Shown here: piece by piece, positions 9,235 to 17,327 of the stretch
How positions within the stretch are numbered: the stretch's first letter is position 1
Layout: each line of letters begins with the position of its first letter
Assembly (NCBI GenBank): GCA_002429595.1
Contig: DJAM01000086.1
Location: 41,915-105,914 of the forward strand
DNA: 64,000 bases
Direction of reading: 5' to 3'
Source: Coxiellaceae bacterium UBA6002
GTDB taxonomy: Bacteria > Pseudomonadota > Gammaproteobacteria > UBA6002
Translations under genes and position numbers: made by a program
The notes under the pieces: generated by a model
The model's database searches: none
Seen by the model: only the letters and a program-made list of their open reading frames with translations
What the model was told of the DNA's origin: nothing

Positions 9235-10407
9235 TTAAGATTGCGGATTTCCAAATTTTTTGTGAGCAGCAGTGACATCTGCTGGTTGAACCAGGCCACC
9301 CGCTGTACCGTTCTTAACTTTATCATTACCCCAAGAATTACGTTCAAAAGTAATGACAGAGGCGAGGTCTTTATCGTTCAGTTGTAAGTCAAATGCCTGC
9401 ATAGCTGTACCTGGCTTACCTTTCAAAACGATATGTAGGTGATCAATAACTGGACCCGTAGCAATCTTACTACCCGCTAAGGCAGGGAACGCAGGTGGCA
9501 TACCTTGACCATTAGGTTGGTGACAGACGACACAAATTCGATTGTAAACCTCTTGACCATTGGCCATGAGTTCCTCTTTGGTCATAGGCGCATTAGGAGC
9601 TTGAGTAGCTGCTTGAGGATGGGTCAGAGCAAATTTTTGGGCTTTAACCCAAGCATCGTAATCTGCTTGAGTTTTAGCTTCTACCACAATGGGCATATAA
9701 GCATGGTTCAAGCCACATAGCTCGGCACATTGACCACGATATGTGCCAGGTCGATCAATTCTGGCCCATGATTCATGAATAAAGCCAGGAATAGCATCTC
9801 GCTTAACGCCAATAGCAGGCACCCACCAAGAATGCACAACATCATTAGAGGTAACTAGAAAACGAATTTTTTTATGAATTGGGACGACTAAGGGCTTGTC
9901 AACTTCAAGTAAATACCATTCGCCTTTTGGAGCCTTACCTTGAATCTGATCCATAGGAGTCGATAAATTACTAAAGAAATTTAAGCCCTCGTCTAAATAT
10001 TCGTACCGCCATTTCCATTGGTAACCAGTGATCTTAACGTTGACATCAGCATCGCTGTCATCGTGCATCTGAATTAAAATTTTAGTAGCGGGTACCGCCA
10101 TGACAACCAAGATCAATAAGGGAACGACTGCCCAAAAAATTTCTAGTTTAGTATGTTCATGGAAGGTGGCAGGTTTATTGCCTAGAGAGTGTCGATGACG
10201 AATGAGTGAGTAAAACATGATCCCAAACACAATCACGCCGATGATGACGCAAATCCAAAAAATGGTCATATGCAAAAAATACATACCATGACTGATCGGG
10301 GTAACCCCGGGAGACATATTCATTTGTGGTAAAGCAAAGGCACTTACCGAAATTGATAATATCATCGCGCTTATAAAATAAGTGACGAAACGTAAAACCA
10401 AGCGCAT
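9235..10407 (-). CDS. ctaC: Cytochrome c oxidase subunit II fused to cytochrome c
   Basis: Electron-entry subunit. Signal sequence (about 1-26), two membrane helices (about 43-68 and 90-112), and the periplasmic cupredoxin domain with CuA ligands in QCAELCGLNHAYM. A C-terminal class I cytochrome c domain carries CVVCH at residues 292-296, making this a caa3-type subunit II. Its axial methionine is probably in the GTAMQAF region. 390 residues fits the fused form. The ATG has a strong GGAGAG site upstream. It begins the ctaCDGE series and sits 43 nt after the tetrahaem cytochrome gene. Confidence 0.95.
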   Translation of the reverse strand: MRLVLRFVTYFISAMILSISVSAFALPQMNMSPGVTPISHGMYFLHMTIFWICVIIGVIVFGIMFYSLIRHRHSLGNKPATFHEHTKLEIFWAVVPLLILVVMAVPATKILIQMHDDSDADVNVKITGYQWKWRYEYLDEGLNFFSNLSTPMDQIQGKAPKGEWYLLEVDKPLVVPIHKKIRFLVTSNDVVHSWWVPAIGVKRDAIPGFIHESWARIDRPGTYRGQCAELCGLNHAYMPIVVEAKTQADYDAWVKAQKFALTHPQAATQAPNAPMTKEELMANGQEVYNRICVVCHQPNGQGMPPAFPALAGSKIATGPVIDHLHIVLKGKPGTAMQAFDLQLNDKDLASVITFERNSWGNDKVKNGTAGGLVQPADVTAAHKKFGNPQS

Positions 10408-10450
10408 TAATAACTCTCCAGTATTTTTTGTTGAATTATAAAATTTGAAA

Positions 10451-12007
10451 TTACCACAAGTTGTAGTCAGAGTCAGATTGACCCTGATTGACCATATAGA
10501 TAACGGCCGCGATTAGGTCGGTATCTTTACAATTTATACAACCACCTTTAGCTGGCATATTCTTGTAGCCTTTAATCGTATGTTCTATTAAGACATCCAT
10601 GTTTTTCTTAATCAAAGGTGCCCAAACCTCTTTGTCTCCGGTAATCGGAGCGCCTAGCTTACCGTTGGCATGGCAGTCAGCACAAATGGCATCGTAGATT
10701 CTTTTGCCTTGATTAATATTTGGATGCACGGTTTCCGTGCTTGCCTTTGAAGTAGAAGAAGATGCTTGGCTATTTTTCACGATATAGTCCACAGCTGCTT
10801 GAATTTCAGGATCAGTACAAGTCGCACAGGTACCTTTGGGAGGCATGTTACCTATGCCCAAGATCGCATTTTTATAGAGAGTTGGTAAGCCTTGTTTAAT
10901 CTTTGGAGCCCAGTCACCGGCTTCTCCCATTTTAGGTGCGCCACCTGCTCCGATGCCATGACAGCCAACACAATATTTGTCATAAATTTTTTCGCCAGTT
11001 TTTGGTGTGATCTTGGTGTTTGCTGTTGGTGGTAATTTGCTCTTCACGCTCTTTAAGTAAGTCGCAATGGCCTCTAAATCATCTTTGTTGAGGTACTCTA
11101 AGCTATCATGAATTACTTCTGCCATTGGACCGACAATATTACCGCCAGAGAGTAACTGATTATTCATAAAGACATTGGCAATTTGAGCAACCGACACATT
11201 AACGAAGCGAGAGAAAGAAATATCAGGAGCGTAGCTACCTGAACCAAAGCCCCCAGTCAGAGCATACTCTTCTTTCGGTGCTCCCAAAGGATTTAGCGGT
11301 GTATGGCACATACCGCAATGTCCTAAACCTTGTACTAAATAAGCGCCGCGGTTCCATTGTGGTGATTGTTGCGGGTCTTGTTTGTAAACGCCTTTATGAA
11401 AATCAAAAAACATAAATTTCCAGAAGAATTGCATGAAGCGCCAGCGAAATGGAATCGGCATATCGACCGGTTTATTTGCTAAAGGAACCGGAGGTATGGC
11501 ATCAAAATAAGCTTTTAAAGCAGCAACATCGTCATCCGTAAGTTTATTGAAGTATGGATAAGGAAAAACTGGAAAATAATTGGAGCCATCAGGTGCAACC
11601 CCTTCACGCATTGCCTTAGTAAACTGTGCCAAAGTCCAGTTACCTATGCCATAACGCTTATCAGAAGTAATGTTGGGCGAATAAATAATTCCAAAGGGGG
11701 TAGCAATAGGCAACCCACCGGCAAATGGCAACCCGCCAGGTTTAGTATGGCAGGCAATACAGTCACCCGCTTGGGCGAGATATTCACCTTTTTTAATTAA
11801 GTCGGCTTGCGGACCGGTACCTGTAACAATAATCGGATAATTAGGATATTTGCCAATATGGGACAAAAGATGCTGCTCAGAAATCTGGGCCAAAGATAGT
11901 TTTGGTACCAAAAGTATTAACAAAACAGACGATAGAAAAAATTTTATTCGATTTTTTTTCATTTTTTTTACAAAATTCAGCCATGCGTCAGAAAAGCTTT
12001 TCATCAT
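10451..12007 (-). CDS. Tetrahaem c-type cytochrome (dihaem plus two c5-like domains)
   Basis: Exported electron carrier of about 518 residues. Four haem-c motifs: CIACH (83-87), CGMCH (231-235), CVGCH (346-350) and CADCH (442-446). The N-terminal half resembles the dihaem cytochrome subunit of alcohol/gluconate dehydrogenases. The C-terminal half is two tandem cytochrome c5-type domains, each ending MPxKGxCxxC with the disulphide pair typical of c5. I chose the ATG at 12007 because AAGGA lies just upstream and the signal peptide follows (FFLSSVLLILLVPKLSLAQ); the frame extends to 12127 but overlaps the divergent folA start. Its location just before ctaC suggests it feeds electrons to the oxidase (inference). 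Confidence 0.85.
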   Translation of the reverse strand: MMKSFSDAWLNFVKKMKKNRIKFFLSSVLLILLVPKLSLAQISEQHLLSHIGKYPNYPIIVTGTGPQADLIKKGEYLAQAGDCIACHTKPGGLPFAGGLPIATPFGIIYSPNITSDKRYGIGNWTLAQFTKAMREGVAPDGSNYFPVFPYPYFNKLTDDDVAALKAYFDAIPPVPLANKPVDMPIPFRWRFMQFFWKFMFFDFHKGVYKQDPQQSPQWNRGAYLVQGLGHCGMCHTPLNPLGAPKEEYALTGGFGSGSYAPDISFSRFVNVSVAQIANVFMNNQLLSGGNIVGPMAEVIHDSLEYLNKDDLEAIATYLKSVKSKLPPTANTKITPKTGEKIYDKYCVGCHGIGAGGAPKMGEAGDWAPKIKQGLPTLYKNAILGIGNMPPKGTCATCTDPEIQAAVDYIVKNSQASSSTSKASTETVHPNINQGKRIYDAICADCHANGKLGAPITGDKEVWAPLIKKNMDVLIEHTIKGYKNMPAKGGCINCKDTDLIAAVIYMVNQGQSDSDYNLW

Positions 12008-12095
12008 AAGTCCTTGGAAAAACATTGGCGCAAATAATAAAGGTAATCTACGATTATTATCAAGGTATAGTGAACATAATTTACTGAGGTTTAAA

Positions 12096-12584
12096 GTGCA
12101 ACTTTCAATAATTTCTGCTTTCGACATAAATCGTGTAATTGGCTTTAATAATCAATTGCCCTGGTCGTTGCCAGCAGATTTGCTCCGTTTTAAAAGAATC
12201 ACCTGGGGCAAACCCATTATAATGGGTCGCAACACCTACGAGTCAATAGGAAGACCCCTCCCTGGACGCACTAATATTATTTTATCTCGCCAACAAAAAG
12301 AATACCCAGGCTGTATTGTGTCCCATAGCCTTGAAGACGTTCTTGAACAGTATCAGGAAGAAAAAGAAGTATTCATCATTGGTGGCGCTAAGTTATATGA
12401 GCAAACCATTTCAAAGGCCGATCGACTTTATCTAACCATCATCCATCACGAATTTAAGGGAGACGCTTTTTTTCCGGAATGGAAGCAAGAAGAATGGGAA
12501 ATTATTGAACAAGAAGAGTGTATTCCCGATAACCACAATAAATTTAGTTATATTTTTCAGACGCTAAGGAAAATCCATCCCTAA
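12096..12584 (+). CDS. folA: Dihydrofolate reductase
   Basis: NADPH-dependent reduction of dihydrofolate to tetrahydrofolate; target of trimethoprim. 162 residues from the GTG at 12096, with GAGG 7 nt upstream; an open frame further upstream runs antisense through the cytochrome gene and is not used. Motifs: SIISAFDINRVIGFNNQLPW (substrate loop), PIIMGRNTYESIGRPLPGR (NADPH-binding), VFIIGGAKLYEQ, and the acidic C-terminal HHEFKGDAFFPEW. In E. coli folA adjoins apaH convergently, as here, except that a repeat element now separates them. Confidence 0.95.
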   Translation: MQLSIISAFDINRVIGFNNQLPWSLPADLLRFKRITWGKPIIMGRNTYESIGRPLPGRTNIILSRQQKEYPGCIVSHSLEDVLEQYQEEKEVFIIGGAKLYEQTISKADRLYLTIIHHEFKGDAFFPEWKQEEWEIIEQEECIPDNHNKFSYIFQTLRKIHP

Positions 12585-12598
12585 AAGACCACACTTTT

Positions 12599-12787
12599 CG
12601 TTCCCGTACACGTTCCCGCTCCCGTTCCCGGATCATAAAGGCCATACAGCACCTTACCGGCTCTTAAAGCACAAAATCTTTTTTGCACTTCAATCGTCAA
12701 AATAAAACCAGATGAATAAGACTGTGAAAATATTTATCACATCTTAGGCAGAGATTAGAATGCGTATATGATTCGGGAACGGGAACG
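12599..12787. repeat. ~190-nt inverted-end element, copy A (GTTCCC family)
   Basis: Left end carries GTTCCCG-type units running into CCCGTTCCCGGATCATA (ends 12637). Right end is TATGATTCGGGAACGGG (starts about 12767), its near-perfect inverse. The interior in reverse complement aligns with the element at 47252-47450, for example GATAAATATTTTCACAGTCT against GATAAACATTCTCAGTCT. It lies between convergent folA and apaH. No coding capacity. A non-autonomous mobile or REP/BIME-type element is the likely identity. Confidence 0.7.
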
Positions 12788-12804
12788 CTATCCAGGAGCA
12801 AAAA

Positions 12805-13614
12805 TCAGCGAGCCCCACACCCCACACTAAAAATCTTTCCATCCTCCAACCGCAAAGCAGTCAGCGACCCTCCCCAAACACATCCAGTATCAAGTGCGGA
12901 AACATTAGGAACAGTAACCTGACCTCCCAATGCGGCCCAATGCCCAAATAAAATCTTGGTCGAAGATGCAGCACGTGATGAGACTTCGAACCATGGGACC
13001 AGATCAGCCGGAGCATCTACAATGGTTCCCTTATAGGAAAGCTCCAACGATCCATCAAGATGACAAAAGCGCATTCGGGTAAAAGCATTAATAATAAAAC
13101 GATATCGTCCCCAGCCAGTTAAACTGTCATGCCACTCCCTTGGAGAATTGCCAAACATATTATTGAGTAGCTCGCGAAAGTTAGGTCCGCGAAGCTCCTG
13201 TTCAACCTCTCGGGCAAAATGACTCGCTTTTTCTATATCCCAGGAAGGATAAATTCCGGCATGGACCAAACAAGTATTATGATTTAAATCATGATGGAGG
13301 AGAGGAAGATGTCGAAGCCAGGTGAGAAGTTCATCTTTATCAGGTGCTGTTAAAATGTCTCCTAACGTATGTGAGTGCAACTTTTTAGTGGTATATGCTA
13401 GCGCAAGCAAGCTTAGATCATGATTTCCAAGGACGCAGAGGCTACGAGGCAGATTCTTCACGAATCGCAAGACTTCTAATGATTTTGGGCCTCGATTAAC
13501 TAAATCACCGGCAAACCATAAGGTATCTTCATCTTGGTCGTAGTTAATGGTGTCTAAAAGCAATCGTAGATCGTCAAAGCAACCTTGCACATCACCTAGG
13601 ACGTAAATTGCCAT
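12805..13614 (-). CDS. apaH: Symmetrical bis(5'-nucleosyl)-tetraphosphatase
   Basis: Hydrolyses Ap4A to two ADP; also decaps Np4-capped RNAs in E. coli. Calcineurin-like metallophosphatase with the three signature blocks GDVQGCFDD (7-15), AGDLVNRG (36-43) and LGNHD (62-66), and later HAGIYP and FGHWAALGG. 269 residues, normal. It starts 8 nt after apaG ends, the classic apaG-apaH pair. Confidence 0.95.
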   Translation of the reverse strand: MAIYVLGDVQGCFDDLRLLLDTINYDQDEDTLWFAGDLVNRGPKSLEVLRFVKNLPRSLCVLGNHDLSLLALAYTTKKLHSHTLGDILTAPDKDELLTWLRHLPLLHHDLNHNTCLVHAGIYPSWDIEKASHFAREVEQELRGPNFRELLNNMFGNSPREWHDSLTGWGRYRFIINAFTRMRFCHLDGSLELSYKGTIVDAPADLVPWFEVSSRAASSTKILFGHWAALGGQVTVPNVSALDTGCVWGGSLTALRLEDGKIFSVGCGAR

Positions 13615-13622
13615 GAGGATCC

Positions 13623-13994
13623 TTAATTAATTAATATTGGATTTGCTAAGCGAAAGGTGGGGATTTCTGCGTCAAAGAATCTACCATCAGCACTGATCAT
13701 CTGATAGCTCCCTAGCATGCTGCCAATCGGCGTATTAATAACCGCGTAACTAGTATATTGAAAATTCTCTCCGGGTTGTACTTGGGGTTGTTCGCCGACC
13801 ACGCCTTCGCCTCTAATTTCTTGAGTGTTACCGTTGGCATCTACTATTAACCAATGACGGCCGAGTAATCTTGCGGGCAAATCACCTTCGTTCGCTATCG
13901 TAATGGTATAAAGGAAAACGTGCTCTTGGGTTAGAAAGTCAGATTCTTCTGATAAATATTGAGTTTCCACAGAAATTGCTATTTTTGGATTCAT
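13623..13994 (-). CDS. apaG: ApaG/ApaGHD-type protein
   Basis: Small beta-sandwich protein (DUF525), about 123 residues; function not firmly established. Start chosen at the ATG at 13994, preceded by TTAGGTAACGAC; a TTG start at 14018 would abut the previous stop. Seen: ANEGDLPARLLGRHWLIVDA, VQPGENFQYTSYAVINTPIG and MLGSYQM, which are the family's most conserved stretches. Upstream neighbour of apaH, as in E. coli. Confidence 0.94.
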   Translation of the reverse strand: MNPKIAISVETQYLSEESDFLTQEHVFLYTITIANEGDLPARLLGRHWLIVDANGNTQEIRGEGVVGEQPQVQPGENFQYTSYAVINTPIGSMLGSYQMISADGRFFDAEIPTFRLANPILIN

Positions 13995-14018
13995 GTCGTT
14001 ACCTAAGTGTTTAGGCAA

Positions 14019-14810
14019 TTATCCTTTCGGTACTGGCGGATTTGCAATAGCCTCGTGTAATTTTTCACCAGCCTTTGCTAATTCGGGGTAGGCATGTTTT
14101 AACTCTTTAATAGCAGAATTAATCACCTGAATAAGGTCTCGATTTGCTAGATCATGCTCCTCATAAAGTTTCTGACATGCAAAAGCAGCATCGCAGAGAT
14201 GGCGCATAAAGATGATAATTAATCCACGTGGCATTGTATCGGGGCTGCCAATTTGGGAACGAACAACCTCGATATCCTTTTTAAGGACCTTAGCAATCTC
14301 AAGCTCATTCTTAATGACTGTATAGGGTATTTGACCCTGATAGAAAGCAGAAACTCTACCTTGGGGCTTTTCAACCTCAATGAATGGATTGGGAGAAAGG
14401 TCGTTGATGAGGGCGTCAAGCAGTAAAATATAATGACTAGAATGATTTAGGGTAAATGCATCGATTGAGCCTTGAATTAGAACATGGTGCCTTCGAATAT
14501 TAAAAGCAAGCTCATAGAAGTTCTCTAAATAAGAGCTAAAAAATGTCTCGATTAGATTTTTTTCTTCAAGCGATACCCGCAAATTGGATTCATTAAAAGT
14601 AATTTCAAATGCTTGCAGTACCTCTAATAAAGTAGTGATTTCATTGCCTCTTTTCGTTTGTTGCAGACCATTTAACTCATGTACAAAACTGTCCGTTTCG
14701 TTTGGGTATTTGCTTCGTAGGATCTGTGATAAAGGCGGTAGGTCTAGAGAGGATAGGATTGAGGAGACCAAAGTAATGTCAGGCTTTAAGTTGTGAATTT
14801 CTTTTGCCAT
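14019..14810 (-). CDS. Unknown protein between usp and apaG
   Basis: 263 residues, not recognised. No signal peptide or membrane segment. Predicted to be almost entirely helical; contains LTLNHSS-like polar turns, PRGLIIIFMRHLCDAAFACQ as its most hydrophobic helix, and a C-terminus ending PPVPKG. The ATG at 14810 has GAGACGGCGAA upstream. It ends one base before the ApaG reading frame and may be co-transcribed with apaG-apaH. It interrupts the usual rsmA-apaG adjacency, so it is probably a lineage-specific insertion. Confidence 0.65.
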   Translation of the reverse strand: MAKEIHNLKPDITLVSSILSSLDLPPLSQILRSKYPNETDSFVHELNGLQQTKRGNEITTLLEVLQAFEITFNESNLRVSLEEKNLIETFFSSYLENFYELAFNIRRHHVLIQGSIDAFTLNHSSHYILLLDALINDLSPNPFIEVEKPQGRVSAFYQGQIPYTVIKNELEIAKVLKKDIEVVRSQIGSPDTMPRGLIIIFMRHLCDAAFACQKLYEEHDLANRDLIQVINSAIKELKHAYPELAKAGEKLHEAIANPPVPKG

Positions 14811-14993
14811 TTCGCCGTCTCAAGGTTAGCTGTAGTCTCTAGACTATGGGTTAGCTACAAACACAGCGGGTACATTTAAGTTACACGTCGCGACCAGTAA
14901 TCACGGTTCTCCTTAACTCTTTTGTATTAATCAGCGGGACGCCGCCAGTTTATTTATTAATTATAGTAGGGATGAGAATAATTATACGGAAAG

Positions 14994-15437
14994 CTATTCG
15001 GATTTAATTCGAACAGCTAAGACATCACAATTGGCTGAGTGTAAAATGGCATTAGCAACAGATCCAAGGAGAAGTTCAACACCACTGTGACCATGGCTGC
15101 CCACGATAATCAAATCAACATTCAATTGCTTAGCGAGCTCTAAAACTTCTTTTTTTACAGAACCATGCCCCACGAATTGATTGTCCGCGCTAATACCATA
15201 ACGATCACCCACTTCGGCTAACGCTTTTCTCACATTGTGACTGAGATGCTCTTCAAGATTCATATCAAGGGGAATTGAGAACTCACCACCGCCATAAACG
15301 ACGGGAGTATGTTCAATTACGTGGACTATGCTTAATTTAGCATTTGAACGCTTTGCAATCGTAAGCGCAGTGTCTGCCACAGTTGCAAAGTCATCAGATA
15401 AGTCTGTAGCAATTAAAATGTGTTTGTAACTTAGCAT
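14994..15437 (-). CDS. Universal stress protein, UspA family
   Basis: 147 residues from the ATG at 15437, which has AAGGAAGAG just upstream; the frame extends 12 codons further into repeat DNA. Typical Usp fold: HILIATDLSDDF strand and loop, VVHVIEHTP, and the ATP-binding signature GSHGHSGVELLLGSVANAI (G-2x-G-9x-G-S) near the C-terminus. Probably an ATP-binding cytoplasmic stress protein. It stands between a REP pair and an unknown gene. Confidence 0.9.
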   Translation of the reverse strand: MLSYKHILIATDLSDDFATVADTALTIAKRSNAKLSIVHVIEHTPVVYGGGEFSIPLDMNLEEHLSHNVRKALAEVGDRYGISADNQFVGHGSVKKEVLELAKQLNVDLIIVGSHGHSGVELLLGSVANAILHSANCDVLAVRIKSE

Positions 15438-15464
15438 AAACTCTTCCTTGTTATGATGTTTGAA

Positions 15465-15584
15465 CCCCCTCACCCCAACCCTCCCCCACGAAGTGGGGGA
15501 GAGGTTGTAAAAAATTCTAAGTTCTTCGCCTCTTTTATTCCCTCTCCCGCTTGCGGGAGAGGGTTAGGGTTAGGGTGAGGGTCT
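15465..15584. repeat. Inverted pair of REP-like palindromes
   Basis: Unit one (15465-15506) reads CCCTCACCCCAACC then CCTCCCCCACGAAGTGGGGGAG. Unit two (15539-15584) is in the opposite orientation, CCCTCTCCCGCTTGCGGGAGAGGG followed by TTAGGGTTAGGGTGAGGG. Same family at 22500, 39283 and 63961. It sits between usp and rsmA and could form a large stem in RNA. Confidence 0.85.
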
Positions 15585-15585
15585 T

Positions 15586-16359
15586 TTACAATATATTACT
15601 CATTCTAACATAATTCTCTAAAGAGATTTGTTCTGGTCTTAGCATGAGATTTATTCCTAAATCATTCAGCTGCTCAATCGAAATTAAACCTTTTAGTGCG
15701 TTGCTGATGGTTTTTCGGCGCATGGCAAAAGCTTTTTTAACCACATGGTCCAATGCTTCGATGCTATTCGCTTTAAGGGCGGGTGTCTTTGGAGTTAGGC
15801 GTACAAAGCTAGAATGCACTTTCGGTGCAGGTTGAAAACAATGAGGTGGCACTGACACTAGGATTTCGACGTCACAATGATATTGTGCCATGATGGTGAG
15901 CCTTCCGTATTGTTTAGAATTTGGCGAGGCTGCTAAACGTTGGGCTACTTCTTGCTGTAGCATAAAGTGCATATCAATAATCAGTTCTTTTTGATCAAGA
16001 AGATGAAATAACAAGGGTGTTGAAATATTGTAGGGGAGATTGCCGACGACTCGAAGTGAATTTGGTGCCTGTGTAATATTATGCAAATCAAATTTTAAAA
16101 TATCTTCTTGATGTATTGTTAAGTTACCGAGATCGTTAGCTTTTTTAAACAAGATCGGAATAAGGTCTTTATCCAATTCAACTGCATCGATTTGTTTGAC
16201 CAAAGGTAAGAGTGGAATGGTAATTGCTCCCATGCCTGGTCCAATTTCAACTAAATGATCTTGGGGGCTAGGAGCAATGGCGCATAGAAGTTTGTCGATA
16301 ATAAAACTATCAACCAGAAAATTTTGACCAAACCTTTTTTTTGCTTTGGCTTCGCTCAC
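15586..16359 (-). CDS. rsmA: 16S rRNA dimethyladenosine transferase KsgA
   Basis: Dimethylates A1518 and A1519 of 16S rRNA late in 30S maturation. Seen: KKRFGQNFLVD at the N-terminus, SAM motif VEIGPGMGAIT (about 38-48), acidic motif AVELDKDL, and catalytic motif IV NLPYNIST (107-114), then the C-terminal FAMRRKTISNAL helix. 257 residues, slightly short of E. coli (273). It follows surA by 7 nt; pdxA, which lies between them in many gammaproteobacteria, is absent. Confidence 0.95.
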   Translation of the reverse strand: MSEAKAKKRFGQNFLVDSFIIDKLLCAIAPSPQDHLVEIGPGMGAITIPLLPLVKQIDAVELDKDLIPILFKKANDLGNLTIHQEDILKFDLHNITQAPNSLRVVGNLPYNISTPLLFHLLDQKELIIDMHFMLQQEVAQRLAASPNSKQYGRLTIMAQYHCDVEILVSVPPHCFQPAPKVHSSFVRLTPKTPALKANSIEALDHVVKKAFAMRRKTISNALKGLISIEQLNDLGINLMLRPEQISLENYVRMSNIL

Positions 16360-16366
16360 AAAACTT

Positions 16367-17323
16367 CTAATTCATTATTTTGACATAGGATTCTTGTCGT
16401 AACTTATCAGTGAATTCTTTTACACCGTCAGTCATTTTTTGTTGGAACACTAAGTTCTTAAGGTCGGCATCTGACAATTTATGATTGTCACCTTTGGCGT
16501 CAACTAATTGTAAGATATGAAAACCATTTGGTGCTTGTACTGGAGAACTTACAGACTTAACACTCATTCCTGCAACTTTAGCTTGGAAAATAGAAGGTAA
16601 TTCCCCTAACGAGCGCCAGCCAAGGTCATTATTTTGAGCGTAAGGATATTGTTTTAAAATCTCTTCAATTGATTTGCCTTTTTGAAGTGACGTAACAACT
16701 TCATTAGCTTGCTTGCGTAAACTGTCAACTTGAGTTGTCGATGCGGCTTCGGTAATTGGCATGACGACATCAATGACATGAAATGCACTGTAACCATTCA
16801 ATTTATCTTTGTTTTCGCGTACAAATTTTTTCACATCTTCTGGGGTTACTGTCACTGTTCTAGCAACTTCGTCTTGTTGTAACTTTTGCATTGCGATTTG
16901 ATCTTTGAGATTCTTTTTATAGTTATCAAATGTTAAACCTTGTTGTGCAAGAGCACCTTTTAATTGGTCTAGCCCGATATTATTCATTTTAAGAATTTTA
17001 TCGATGGCTTTATTAACGTCATCATCACTAGCTGTGATGTTCCGTGATTCGCACAATTGTAGGGTTAATTTTTTAGCGATCAAGCCATCCAAAATTTTGC
17101 TACGTAATTCACCTGGAGGAGGTAAGGGTTGGTTGGATTGTTCCATGGTTTTTCGAACATGATCAATTTCTGTATTTAACTGTGATTGCGTAATCACCTC
17201 ACGATTGACAATAGCGACGATTTTATCGAGTTTAGTAAAGCCACTCGATTTCGAAGCGTTAGACTGTGCGTTAACTCCTGCACATGCCAGGATTAAAAGC
17301 AATAGAATACTCGCTCTCTTCAT
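16367..17323 (-). CDS. surA: SurA-like periplasmic chaperone/PPIase, single parvulin domain
   Basis: Helps outer-membrane proteins fold, notably LptD encoded just upstream. Signal peptide (MKRASILLLLILACAGVNA), SurA N-terminal domain (LDKIVAIVNREVITQSQLN, about 30-150), then one parvulin domain with YSAFHVIDVVMP, NDLGWRSLGELP and PNGFHILQLVD. At 318 residues it is about 110 shorter than E. coli SurA because the second parvulin repeat is missing. 4 nt after the lptD stop. Confidence 0.92.
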   Translation of the reverse strand: MKRASILLLLILACAGVNAQSNASKSSGFTKLDKIVAIVNREVITQSQLNTEIDHVRKTMEQSNQPLPPPGELRSKILDGLIAKKLTLQLCESRNITASDDDVNKAIDKILKMNNIGLDQLKGALAQQGLTFDNYKKNLKDQIAMQKLQQDEVARTVTVTPEDVKKFVRENKDKLNGYSAFHVIDVVMPITEAASTTQVDSLRKQANEVVTSLQKGKSIEEILKQYPYAQNNDLGWRSLGELPSIFQAKVAGMSVKSVSSPVQAPNGFHILQLVDAKGDNHKLSDADLKNLVFQQKMTDGVKEFTDKLRQESYVKIMN

Positions 17324-17327
17324 TTTG

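Noticed and set aside
11850..12095. N-terminal extension of folA
   Set aside because: Antisense to the cytochrome signal region; DHFR homology begins at the GTG at 12096 with a ribosome site.
15558..15578. Telomere-like TTAGGGTTAGGG
   Set aside because: It is the flank of the REP palindrome, also found as CCCTAACCC at 39290 and a variant at 63965; no long tandem array.
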